A DNA stretch of 64,000 bases from Glaciecola sp965660815 (GTDB lineage: Bacteria; Pseudomonadota; Gammaproteobacteria; Enterobacterales; Alteromonadaceae): the NCBI GenBank assembly GCA_965660815.1, contig CBFIBG010000021.1:1-64000 (forward strand), written 5' to 3'. The notes under the pieces are model-generated. The model saw nothing but the letters and a program-made list of their open reading frames with translations, had not been told where the DNA came from and did no database searches. Below, in pieces: positions 1-7,288 of this stretch. Both the position numbers and the translations under genes were made by a program. Numbering within the stretch: position 1 is the stretch's first letter; the number at the start of each line of letters is the position of its first letter.

Positions 1-31
1 TTGTTTTCTTTGAACTACGAAAAACAGGTAT

Positions 32-57
32 AAAAAAACCACCCTGTTGGGTGGTTT
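32..57 (-). terminator. Rho-independent terminator of the tRNA-Ala/tRNA-Glu unit
   Basis: On the minus strand a GC-rich stem (AAACCACCC / GGGTGGTTT with a 4-nt loop) is followed directly by a run of seven T. It sits just downstream of tRNA-Glu, so it is the likely transcript end for the tRNA pair. The opposite strand also has a short T-rich stretch, so it could act weakly in both directions. Confidence 0.9.
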
Positions 58-64
58 CTTTAAT

Positions 65-140
65 TGGCGTCCCCTAGGGGATTCGAACCCCTGTTACCGC
101 CGTGAAAGGGCGGTGTCCTAGGCCTCTAGACGAAGGGGAC
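65..140 (-). tRNA. tRNA-Glu (anticodon UUC)
   Basis: The minus strand folds as a standard 76-nt cloverleaf with acceptor GTCCCCT / AGGGGAC, anticodon loop CTTTCAC giving anticodon TTC, T loop GGTTCGAATCC, and an encoded 3' CCA. It is nearly identical in sequence style to E. coli tRNA-Glu. It lies 15 nt downstream of tRNA-Ala and should be co-transcribed with it. Confidence 0.97.
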
Positions 141-155
141 ACATTGTCCAATTTT

Positions 156-231
<76 letters not shown>

Positions 232-313
232 GTTCACACAATATAGATCTTTACAGAGCCTGTTGTGCGGCCTAATAACTCGTTGGCTTTACTCTTGTGT
301 GACAGCGGTGCGC

Positions 314-342
314 ATTCTAGGTACCAAGGGCCTTTATGTCAA
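314..342 (-). promoter_or_regulatory. Sigma-70 promoter of the tRNA-Ala/tRNA-Glu unit
   Basis: On the minus strand TTGACA (337-342) is followed after 17 nt by TAGAAT (314-319) and then a GC-rich discriminator (GCGCACCGC), the usual signature of growth-rate and ppGpp-controlled stable RNA promoters. The -35 element lies only a few bases beyond the gltX stop codon, so the tRNAs have their own promoter independent of gltX read-through. Confidence 0.85.
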
Positions 343-350
343 CGCTTTTT

Positions 351-1760
351 TTAAGAATTTTCTCTATTTGTTATGAATTCAATCGCTTTGTCTATTCTTT
401 GAACAACTACGTCTTTATTGATTAGCGCCAACGTCTGATCCAATGATGGAGTGTTTCCAGTTCCGGTTGATGCAACTCTTAGTGGCATACCCACCTTCCC
501 CATTCCTACTCCCAATTCTTTGGCAGTATCGTTAATTGCTTGTTGTATGGAATCTGTTGACCATATTGCTAAATCAGACAGTTTTTGTTGAACAGTAATG
601 AGATTTTCTTTCACCACTGGGCGCAAATGTTTTTTCGCTGCGGCGGGTTCAAATTCTTCGAAGTCTTCATAAAAATATCGGCTTATCTGCACTAATTGTT
701 TTAAATTATCTACGCGATCGGCCTGAACTTTTATTACATCGCTTATTTTTGGACCATGGCTAGTATCTATGAGTTGTTCATCAAAGTGCCATTGTGCATA
801 TTCAGCCACTTTTTCTGCCGGTAAAGACTTAATGTAATGTTGATTGAGCCATACTAATTTATCTGTATTAAAAGCACTGGCCGACTTGCTGATATTATCT
901 AAGCTGAAGAGCGCTATCATGTCATTTAACGTGAATATCTCCTGATCGCCATGCGACCAACCTAATCTGACAAGGTAATTTAATACCGCTTCAGGTAAAT
1001 AACCATCGTCTCTATACTGCATGACGCTTACAGCACCATGACGCTTCGAAAGCTTTTTACCATCATCGCCTAAAATCATGCTCACGTGAGCGTATTGAGG
1101 AATAGGTGCACCAAGTGCTTTTAATATATTTATTTGCCTAGGTGTATTATTTATATGGTCTTCACCACGCACAACGTGGGTGATACCCATATCCCAATCG
1201 TCAATGACAACGCAAAAGTTATAAGTAGGTGAACCGTCAGTCCTTCTAATGACTAAGTCATCCAATTCTTTATTGGAAATTGTAATGGTCCCTCTAACAC
1301 TGTCGTTAAAAACAACATCACCATCTAGTGGGTTTTTAAATCTAATGGCGTATGGTTGCCCTTCTGGATGATCGGTTCGATCTCTCCATGTACCAGGATA
1401 ACGAGGTTTTTCTCCCTCTTTTTCTTGCTGCTCTCTTATTTTGTCCAATTCTTCGGAAGTCATGAAACATTTATAAGCCAAGCCACTGTCCAACAGTTGG
1501 TCAATGAACTGATTGTATCTATCAAATCGCTCTGATTGATAATAGGGCCCTTTGTCATGATCTAAACCAAGCCATTGCATGCCCTCAAGAATTGCTTGTT
1601 TTGCCTCACTAGTAGAGCGCTCGAGATCAGTATCTTCGATTCTTAATACAAATTCTCCCCCTTTACTTTTGGCGTAAAGCCAAGAATATAAAGCGGTACG
1701 AGCTCCGCCTACATGAAGATAACCAGTTGGACTTGGAGCAAAACGAGTAACTACAGACAT
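351..1760 (-). CDS. gltX: Glutamyl-tRNA synthetase
   Basis: Charges tRNA-Glu with glutamate in the cytoplasm (class I aminoacyl-tRNA synthetase). The 469-residue protein has the family's usual length. The HIGH-type ATP site appears near the N-terminus as APSPTGYLHVGG, and the KMSKS-type loop as KKLSKRHG around residues 238-245. The catalytic Rossmann domain is followed by an all-helical anticodon-binding C-terminal half. The start ATG at 1760 gives the expected N-terminus. The gene is transcribed towards tRNA-Ala and tRNA-Glu, while tRNA-Val genes diverge upstream, an arrangement that also surrounds gltX in E. coli. Identification is essentially certain; whether it charges only tRNA-Glu cannot be told from sequence alone. 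Confidence 0.98.
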   Translation of the reverse strand: MSVVTRFAPSPTGYLHVGGARTALYSWLYAKSKGGEFVLRIEDTDLERSTSEAKQAILEGMQWLGLDHDKGPYYQSERFDRYNQFIDQLLDSGLAYKCFMTSEELDKIREQQEKEGEKPRYPGTWRDRTDHPEGQPYAIRFKNPLDGDVVFNDSVRGTITISNKELDDLVIRRTDGSPTYNFCVVIDDWDMGITHVVRGEDHINNTPRQINILKALGAPIPQYAHVSMILGDDGKKLSKRHGAVSVMQYRDDGYLPEAVLNYLVRLGWSHGDQEIFTLNDMIALFSLDNISKSASAFNTDKLVWLNQHYIKSLPAEKVAEYAQWHFDEQLIDTSHGPKISDVIKVQADRVDNLKQLVQISRYFYEDFEEFEPAAAKKHLRPVVKENLITVQQKLSDLAIWSTDSIQQAINDTAKELGVGMGKVGMPLRVASTGTGNTPSLDQTLALINKDVVVQRIDKAIEFITNRENS

Positions 1761-1931
1761 ATTTTATTCACCTTTGAAAAAGTGCGCGTATTCTACATTT
1801 TCACCCCACAACACTAAAGTGGTTTTATAGAGTTTCTTGACATAAGTGCCCGCACCTTTTAATTTTTGAGATCTACCGAGCTTCCATTTGCGTTATTTTT
1901 ACTCAAACGATGATTTTTTCCTAATTTATAG

Positions 1932-1959
1932 TTGACAGTGATTTAAGCGACTCTATAAT
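1932..1959 (+). promoter_or_regulatory. Consensus sigma-70 promoter of the tRNA-Val unit
   Basis: TTGACA (1932-1937) and TATAAT (1954-1959) are both perfect consensus hexamers separated by 16 nt. The sequence after the -10 is GCGCCCC, a GC-rich discriminator typical of stringently controlled stable RNA promoters. It points towards the tRNA-Val genes and is followed by an unusually long leader of about 160 nt before the first tRNA-like sequence. Confidence 0.88.
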
Positions 1960-2125
1960 AGCGCCCCACTTAAACGAGATAAGTCATCCATGGACTTGCT
2001 CGATAGTGATAATAAAACGATGCATAGCTTGTCTTGAAAGACGATTTATCATAAGTGCGCTTTGTAACATGGCGGGCGATGGTCATTGGCGTAAGGCAGT
2101 GACTCAAAAAATTGAAAACGAATGT

Positions 2126-2217
2126 GGTAGCTTAGCTCAGTTGTAAAGAAGAGCGAGCATCACCGCTCTTTTTTCAAGAAGGGCGAGAGTCGCTGGTTCA
2201 AGCCCAGTAACTTTACA
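2126..2217 (+). pseudogene. Decayed tRNA-Val-like element with an internal terminator-like hairpin
   Basis: The 5' segment CTTAGCTCAGTTG and the T-arm segment CTGGTTCAAGCCCAGTA are identical to the two intact tRNA-Val genes downstream, so this is a tRNA-Val relative. The middle is replaced: no valine anticodon arm remains, and the expected acceptor strands do not pair. Instead there is a 7-bp hairpin (2149-2155 with 2164-2170, loop 8 nt) followed by T residues to 2174, which looks like an intrinsic terminator. An alternative 7-bp outer stem, TGTAAAG (2142-2148) with CTTTACA (2211-2217), encloses this hairpin and the T arm. It cannot be a normal tRNA; it is either a wreck or a leader RNA structure. 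Confidence 0.7.
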
Positions 2218-2232
2218 GATTGAAAAAAATAT

Positions 2233-2308
2233 GGACGCTTAGCTCAGTTGGGAGAGCATCGCCCTTACAAGGCGAGGGTCACTGGTTCAAGCCCAGTAGC
2301 GTCCACCA
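2233..2308 (+). tRNA. tRNA-Val (anticodon UAC), copy 1
   Basis: A 76-nt cloverleaf: acceptor GGACGCT / AGCGTCC, D arm GCTCAGTTGGGAGAGC, anticodon stem TCGCC / GGCGA with loop CTTACAA (anticodon TAC), T arm ACTGG / CCAGT, and encoded ACCA. All stems pair perfectly. It is identical to the second copy 103 bp downstream. It belongs to the unit started by the promoter at 1932-1959. Confidence 0.97.
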
Positions 2309-2335
2309 CTTTTTCTTCAATCAAATCAGATATAT

Positions 2336-2411
2336 GGACGCTTAGCTCAGTTGGGAGAGCATCGCCCTTACAAGGCGAGGGTCACTGGTTCAAGCCCAGT
2401 AGCGTCCACCA
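2336..2411 (+). tRNA. tRNA-Val (anticodon UAC), copy 2
   Basis: Same sequence as the copy at 2233-2308, with all four stems intact, anticodon TAC and an encoded ACCA end. A 27-nt spacer separates the copies. Tandem tRNA-Val(UAC) genes divergent from gltX match the E. coli valU-valX-valY arrangement. Confidence 0.97.
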
Positions 2412-2423
2412 CTCCCTACCCTC

Positions 2424-2443
2424 ATGTTTTTAAACATCTTTTT
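2424..2443 (+). terminator. Weak terminator after the tRNA-Val genes
   Basis: An AT-rich stem ATGTTT / AAACAT with a 2-nt loop is followed by CTTTTT. It lies 12 nt after the last tRNA-Val and is correctly placed to end the transcript, but the stem is short and lacks GC pairs. Confidence 0.45.
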
Positions 2444-2490
2444 AATTTAACATCGTTTGCGCGCTATTGCTTTTGCATATGAATTTACAA

Positions 2491-2543
2491 AAAATGTGGC
2501 GAATCCGTGCCGAATCCGTGCCGAAAATGTGGCAAATCCGTAA
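2491..2543 (+). repeat. Short 11-bp tandem repeats in an otherwise empty gap
   Basis: Two perfect copies of CGAATCCGTGC (2500-2510, 2511-2521) are followed by two diverged units with the same 11-bp spacing and preceded by a partial one. The surrounding gap 2444-2717 holds no convincing gene: the open frame through it has no ribosome-binding site and no recognisable protein features. Confidence 0.6.
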
Positions 2544-2717
2544 CTCAGTTTCTTTCTAGCCGTTTATTTATATGGCCTATGGCGTTTATGGATTTGTGCA
2601 CTAATTTACATGCCAATTTGAAATCAAACGCCTTGCCATTAAAAGGTCCTTTGCAAGCTTTATCGACGGGTGATACGCTATCGAGAGGATCCGTTTGAGA
2701 CAACGACAATTCAATAA

Positions 2718-3776
2718 ATGAAATTTCTTCATAAAGTCATCGCATGGAGCATTGGGATTTGGTTAGTTCTGGTTTCGCTCAGTGGAACTCTATTACTTTA
2801 CAAACAAGAATTTTTAATATGGACCTATCAACCACTCTCTGAATTGAACGCTAGTTTAGATGCTAACTCAGTAAGTAATGAAAATTTAGCTCAATTTTTG
2901 GTTCATATCGATGCAAACCCAATATACGAATACACTATCCTTAGCTCTAAAGATGCGCCTTGGCACTTAGTGGTAGATAGGTTTGGAAATGAGCATTATT
3001 TTAGTGAACAGGGGAGTTTTTTAACAACAAGGACATTAGAAGGTGATTGGCTTAGTTGGCTACGCGAATTCCACATGCATCTTTTATTGCATGACCTAGG
3101 TCTAGATATACTTGGGTTTGTTGCAATGTTAACTTTTGTCTTATTAATTTCGGGTATAAAACGCTGGTGGCCCAAGAGATTTACAAAACGAATATTTTCG
3201 TTAAGTATGGATTTTAGCAAAACCAAAAGTTATCGACAGTGGCACACAGTTGTTGGCGTAGTATTTTTACCGGTATTGTTGGGAATAATGTTTACTAGCC
3301 TAGGTCTAACTTACTTCAGTACTTTCGATAAGGTTTTAGTTAATTGGATAGACGGTTACGAACGAATTCAAGCCCCTATCCGCCAGCAAGTTGGAATTGA
3401 AACCGATTGGCTCACAGTTTTAAATACCTTGTCACAGAGATACCCAAGGGCGAAGTTACGTCTTGTAAATTTGCAGCAAGATACCTTGGCGATCCTGTCG
3501 CTACAAATAAAATTAGAGTCTGAATGGCATCCTAATGGACGTAGTAATATATCCATTGATAAAGCCTCTAATTTAATTGTTCAAGAGCGGCTTGCAGAAA
3601 AACATGGCATAGGAGAATCTATCCTGAATGCTTTATATCCCATACATATTGGGACCGTGGGCGGTTTGATTTGGTTAAGTATAGTGACCTTAGCGGGCTT
3701 AGTCCCCCTATTGATGTTTATCCTTGGTTATAGATTAAATCGACGAACTGCAAAAAACATACACAATCAAAAGTAG
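2718..3776 (+). CDS. PepSY-associated transmembrane (PiuB-type) protein
   Basis: An inner-membrane protein of 352 residues with the architecture of the PepSY-TM family: a membrane segment near residues 8-29, a long extracytoplasmic region, a second segment about 128-147 ending in KRWWP, a third about 177-200, and a last one near the C-terminus followed by basic residues. Histidines in HMHLLLHDLG (residues 119-128) and QWHTVVG (around 176) are typical of this family, whose members are often linked to siderophore, iron or flavin-coupled reduction. An in-frame stop lies directly before the ATG, so the start is well limited, though no strong ribosome-binding site is seen. No TonB receptor or iron gene is adjacent, so the substrate is unknown. 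Confidence 0.8.
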   Translation: MKFLHKVIAWSIGIWLVLVSLSGTLLLYKQEFLIWTYQPLSELNASLDANSVSNENLAQFLVHIDANPIYEYTILSSKDAPWHLVVDRFGNEHYFSEQGSFLTTRTLEGDWLSWLREFHMHLLLHDLGLDILGFVAMLTFVLLISGIKRWWPKRFTKRIFSLSMDFSKTKSYRQWHTVVGVVFLPVLLGIMFTSLGLTYFSTFDKVLVNWIDGYERIQAPIRQQVGIETDWLTVLNTLSQRYPRAKLRLVNLQQDTLAILSLQIKLESEWHPNGRSNISIDKASNLIVQERLAEKHGIGESILNALYPIHIGTVGGLIWLSIVTLAGLVPLLMFILGYRLNRRTAKNIHNQK

Positions 3777-4045
3777 TTATATAAATATAACAGTAAACCC
3801 CTCTTGATAGAGCCTGAAACAATCAAGCCTACTCACTTCATTATATTGGACTGTTGTTACTCCTTCTGGTTGCCATATCCCTAGTCAATTATTAATTCTC
3901 TGGCAAAATTGCATATGTGTCGTCAGTTAGCCGTCGGGTGCACCATAACCGCTTTAGGTGGCCCACCCTTGGGCAGTTTGATGACAGAAAGCGAGCCAAA
4001 TGTACTAAGGACAAATTTGGTCTAAAACCAAGAGATAATAGTTTG
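3777..4045. other. Intergenic gap without a supported gene
   Basis: Between the PepSY-type gene and the terminator of the EF-hand gene. Only very short open frames are present, such as one of about 34 codons starting near 3912, with no ribosome-binding site or recognised homology. I see no RNA gene or repeat here. Confidence 0.5.
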
Positions 4046-4075
4046 AAAAAATACGCCACTGAAAACAGTGGCGTA
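4046..4075 (-). terminator. Strong rho-independent terminator of the EF-hand gene
   Basis: A perfect 10-bp stem TACGCCACTG / CAGTGGCGTA with an AAAA loop is followed on the minus strand by six T. It begins 20 nt after the stop of the EF-hand gene and is a textbook intrinsic terminator. Confidence 0.92.
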
Positions 4076-4094
4076 GTAACTTTTGCTATTTAAT

Positions 4095-4886
4095 TTATTG
4101 CTCGGTGACATAACCGGATTCAGCAAGATAGGTTATATATTCCTTGTAGCTCAGGACTTTATCTTCATTGTCATCAATGTAGCCAAAATGCATACTGATG
4201 TTATGGTCGTCAGTCTCTTCTACAGACAAACTGCCGTTGTCATCGTCATCAATCTCTTGAAACGAGTGAACAATCTTATCCATTTCGGTGTTCTGTTTAT
4301 AGCTAGTCTTCTGGCCGTAATTGGTCTTCAGCTCATAGTGTTTTTCACCTAAAAGATCATTCTCCTCCATATCATCAAATAAATACACAGATGTATCCGT
4401 ATTACTTTTCCGACCATAATTGGTTTTAACATTATAATGTTTTTCACCTACCAATTCCTTATTGCCCATACTTTTGGACGAACTCATTGACGCATCCATC
4501 TGGTTATTCTGTTCATAATTCGTCTTAACATTATAGTGTTTTTCACCTAGTAACTCCCTGTCACCAATTACTTGCAAACCATAATTTTTTGCGTAGGTAT
4601 TTAACTCGTACCTTGAAATTTTTCCATTATGTTCGCCAATTTCGTCAATCTTGTCGAAGTGATGCTGTATATTGTTGTTACTGGCTTCTAATCTATCGAT
4701 ATAGCCATTATTGTTATCGTCTAACTCATCAAAATTAGAAAAGATTTTATCTGTCATTTGTTGACCACTGTGATCAGACATGTCCTCTTCCAGCATATTT
4801 AGTAAGTGCTGTATCTTGTCAGTAGCAAATGCTGAACATGTAAATAATGATGCTGAAATAATAGTGGCAATTTTTAACTTGTTCAT
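4095..4886 (-). CDS. Secreted EF-hand protein with three 33-residue repeats
   Basis: Probably an exported calcium-binding protein. Residues 1-21 form a clear signal peptide ending CSAFA. EF-hand loops are visible at residues 56-67 (DDNNNGYIDRLE), 213-224 (DDDDNGSLSVEE) and 238-249 (DDNEDKVLSYKE); a further, non-canonical one lies around 81-94. Between the EF-hand pairs, residues 112-210 hold three tandem 33-residue units, each starting L(L/V)GEKHY(N/E)(V/L)KTNY. A strong AGGAG ribosome-binding site sits 6 nt before the ATG, and a strong terminator follows, so it is a single-gene unit. I do not recognise the repeat and the biological role is unknown. Confidence 0.8.
   Translation of the reverse strand: MNKLKIATIISASLFTCSAFATDKIQHLLNMLEEDMSDHSGQQMTDKIFSNFDELDDNNNGYIDRLEASNNNIQHHFDKIDEIGEHNGKISRYELNTYAKNYGLQVIGDRELLGEKHYNVKTNYEQNNQMDASMSSSKSMGNKELVGEKHYNVKTNYGRKSNTDTSVYLFDDMEENDLLGEKHYELKTNYGQKTSYKQNTEMDKIVHSFQEIDDDDNGSLSVEETDDHNISMHFGYIDDNEDKVLSYKEYITYLAESGYVTEQ
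4257..4553 (-). repeat. Three 99-bp coding tandem repeats in the EF-hand gene
   Basis: The DNA for residues 112-144, 145-177 and 178-210 repeats with an exact 99-bp period. The first 14 codons of each unit are well conserved (GEKHY...KTNY), while the rest of each unit has diverged freely in an acidic, low-complexity way. Confidence 0.85.
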
Positions 4887-4999
4887 AGCTTACTCCTTTT
4901 TTCAATTCACTAGTGATATATCAACTTACATGCCGTTAAAATTAACTAATTAAATCAATAATTTAGTTTCCGAGAAAAAGTATAGAGAGGGAAAGGTCG

Positions 5000-5050
5000 G
5001 TAAATATTTAAGAGTATTTGAATTATTTTCAAATACTCTTAAATATTTAC
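5000..5050. repeat. Perfect 23-bp inverted repeat with 5-nt loop
   Basis: Positions 5000-5022 are the exact reverse complement of 5028-5050, separated by TTATT. The arms are AT-rich and start GTAAATATTTAAGAG. It lies in the 4887-5355 gap between two minus-strand genes, and too far (about 300 bp) from the amidohydrolase stop to be an obvious terminator. It could be a relic of a mobile element or a structured DNA/RNA site. Apart from this and the tRNA remnant at 5184-5213 I see nothing else in the gap. Confidence 0.9.
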
Positions 5051-5183
5051 TAAATTTGTCTAGTGTTATTCTTGTTGATAAATAGATTACCAAACATCGC
5101 AGAGAAAGCTCGTTGCTATTACAGGCTTCTCAATAATGCTTACAAAATTTAGATAATCCAATGACGAGTGTGATGGCTCACCT

Positions 5184-5213
5184 GCTTCACAGCGAACCCG
5201 AGTAGCGTCCAAC
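5184..5213 (+). pseudogene. tRNA-Val 3'-end remnant
   Basis: The sequence AGTAGCGTCCA (5201-5211) followed by ACAC matches the 3' strand of the acceptor stem of the tRNA-Val genes (AGTAGCGTCCACCAC), and the preceding bases GCTTCA..CCC resemble the T arm with a short disruption. The rest of the tRNA cannot be reconstructed. Such 3' fragments are what integration into a tRNA gene leaves behind, but a chance or duplicated fragment is also possible. Confidence 0.45.
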
Positions 5214-5355
5214 ACCTTTCATTTTCGTGCTCTAATCACAATGTTTTCTTCGTTGAAAATCAATAAGCGCAAACCATATCGCAACTTGATTTAGTTGGGT
5301 TAACCATAAAGGGGCTAGCTTGACATGTTAAGCGAGTTAATTTGTGTGCATAGAA

Positions 5356-6849
5356 TTATGGAGCAAGCACTTTCCCCGCTTTTCCTTTTATAACATGGTT
5401 ATGTTTAACGCGTTTGCCATTGACCCAAACATGGTTAAATCCTAGTGCCAACTGGTGAGGATTATCATAACTTGCCGTTGCCTCGACAGCGTTTGGATCA
5501 AACAACAACAAATCGGCATAATTACCTTCAGCAATTATGCCTCGTTTTTTCAAAGCTAATATAGAAGCAGGCAGTCCTGTCATCTTATGTATGGCTTGTG
5601 GCAGGCTAAGCAGCCTCAATTGATTGACATATTCTGAAATAATCTTAGCAAAGCTACCATGCCCTCTCGGATGAAACATAGTCGGACTTCCATCCGAACT
5701 TATGCCTAACCAAGACGCTGACAATAGTTGCTGCTGCAACTCTTCATCCATAATAAAATACGCCGCCGATGCTCCTTGTGGACCAATATCCTCTAACAAA
5801 ACTCTTTCAAAAGGCTTGTTCAACATTGCCGATACTTGCTTTAATGTAAGTCCAGAGTAACTTCCCGAACCGAGTAAAGTTGCCTCTGGTCCATTGCGCC
5901 CCTCTACTCTCTTTTTCAGATAAACAAGCAGTGACTCTCGCTGTTCAGCGGATAATGCGTCGACTAGTTCTTGGGTTTTGGCCCACTTTGGAAACAATAA
6001 TGCAATTCCGGTATAGCTGGCAGTGTAGGGATACATGTCTGCGGTCATATCGTATTGACTTATGTAGTCGATGATCTCTTTTGCTCTTGTTGCTCCCTTG
6101 CCATAAACAGACTTTAAATGTGAAATATGCACTTTGGCATATTTGCCTTGCATAGCCAACTCGTCAATAGAATCGAAAAGTTGATCATCGTCTTCATTGC
6201 GCATATGACTCATGATCATCCTTTCGTGCTCCCCTACTTTCTGAGCTAATCTATTTAACTCTGATGGCTTAGCAAATAAAGCTGGAGTGTACTCAAGACC
6301 TGTTGTGAGGCCAAACACATATGGTAATAAACTGTCTAATTTACTGAGCATCCACGCCAACTGCTGTTCAGTTGGTTCTGGATTTTGACCAATTCCAGCC
6401 AAACTACGAAGAGAGCCATGACCTACAAATGGAATGATATTTACACCAATGCCATCGCTTGAGACTTTTGTTTGCCATGAAAGATAGTCATTAATGTAGT
6501 TAGAAAAACCGTCTTGTCCCAAGCTAATACTGGTTACCCCCATAGCAATGAAATTGCTAAATTGACCATGGGTAAGCGGGTCTCCGTGAGCATGTAAATC
6601 AATAAATCCAGGCGTTAACACTTTGTTGGTTCCGTTTATAGACACATAACCCGCTTGTTCAGGTAGTGCCGACTTTGACCAAGCTATTGTTTTAATTCTT
6701 TCTTTTTCAATAATCACTGAGCCTAATTTTGGTTCGGCGCCTGTACCATCAATAATTTGGACATTATTTATAATGTATCCATTCACATTTGCCCAACCAT
6801 TTAAACTAAACAACAAAGAGATAAAAAAAACCACCGTAACCATTTTCAT
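5356..6849 (-). CDS. Exported D-aminoacylase-like amidohydrolase
   Basis: A member of the N-acyl-D-amino-acid deacylase branch of the amidohydrolase superfamily, expected to hydrolyse N-acylated (D-)amino acids or similar amides in the periplasm. I place the start at 6849, because AAAGGA lies 7 nt before this ATG and the product then begins with a signal peptide (MKMVTVVFFISLLFSLNGWA); the longer frame from 6876 would swallow the ribosome-binding site. Metal-site motifs are LHAHGD (His86, His88), GHGSLR, TTGLEYTP, SHMRNED (His215), KVHISHLK (His241/244) and SSDGSP with HPRGHG. The position that is Cys in the best-studied D-aminoacylases reads SLGQDG here, so the exact metal chemistry and substrate are uncertain. 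It diverges from a Tat-exported aminotransferase. Confidence 0.85.
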   Translation of the reverse strand: MKMVTVVFFISLLFSLNGWANVNGYIINNVQIIDGTGAEPKLGSVIIEKERIKTIAWSKSALPEQAGYVSINGTNKVLTPGFIDLHAHGDPLTHGQFSNFIAMGVTSISLGQDGFSNYINDYLSWQTKVSSDGIGVNIIPFVGHGSLRSLAGIGQNPEPTEQQLAWMLSKLDSLLPYVFGLTTGLEYTPALFAKPSELNRLAQKVGEHERMIMSHMRNEDDDQLFDSIDELAMQGKYAKVHISHLKSVYGKGATRAKEIIDYISQYDMTADMYPYTASYTGIALLFPKWAKTQELVDALSAEQRESLLVYLKKRVEGRNGPEATLLGSGSYSGLTLKQVSAMLNKPFERVLLEDIGPQGASAAYFIMDEELQQQLLSASWLGISSDGSPTMFHPRGHGSFAKIISEYVNQLRLLSLPQAIHKMTGLPASILALKKRGIIAEGNYADLLLFDPNAVEATASYDNPHQLALGFNHVWVNGKRVKHNHVIKGKAGKVLAP

Positions 6850-6897
6850 ATGAAATTCCTTTCGAGCATTGACCAATTAGTGAGCATGTGTTCCTTT

Positions 6898-6943
6898 CAC
6901 AAGATTAACACCACCTTTTCCACAAGATTAACACCACCTTTTC
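6898..6943. repeat. Perfect 23-bp tandem duplication in a divergent promoter region
   Basis: Positions 6898-6920 and 6921-6943 are identical (unit begins CACAAGATTAACACC). It lies 49 bp upstream of the amidohydrolase start, in the 6850-7288 gap that separates it from the divergent aminotransferase. Duplications of this kind commonly come from replication slippage; it may change promoter spacing or operator number. Nothing else in that gap could be assigned. Confidence 0.9.
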
Positions 6944-7288
6944 AATTAGACTTATCATACAATGACACAAAAATTGGCATTTCTCATTGTACAATTGTTT
7001 TTGATATATAAATCAGCTTACTAACTTATGAACAAACTTATTGACCAAATGCAAACGCGTGTAAATTAACCTCAATTTTCAACGCTCAATACAAAACGGT
7101 GCGTCAATAAACTATTACCTATGGCCACTGATTTCATCGTTTAAATGCAGGTAACAGCATCCAATATTTTTAATTATTTTAGTTTTGTTGCCTGAGACGG
7201 TGTGTATTCAACCATCATTTGCAAATACCTAAAATCTGATGTAAAACACTAAATGATATCTGTTGCCCACCAACTAGTCTGAAAACAC

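Noticed and set aside
2507..2698. 63-codon open frame after the tRNA-Val genes
   Set aside because: No ribosome-binding site, runs through short tandem repeats, no recognisable protein features.
3912..4023. Short frame with a sequence loosely like a membrane transporter motif (ALGGPPLGSL)
   Set aside because: Only about 34 codons, no start signal, no continuation in any frame that would support a transporter relic.
4095..5213. Tandem repeats and inverted repeat considered as a CRISPR array
   Set aside because: The 99-bp repeats are coding and contiguous without spacers, and the inverted repeat occurs once; no cas genes are present.
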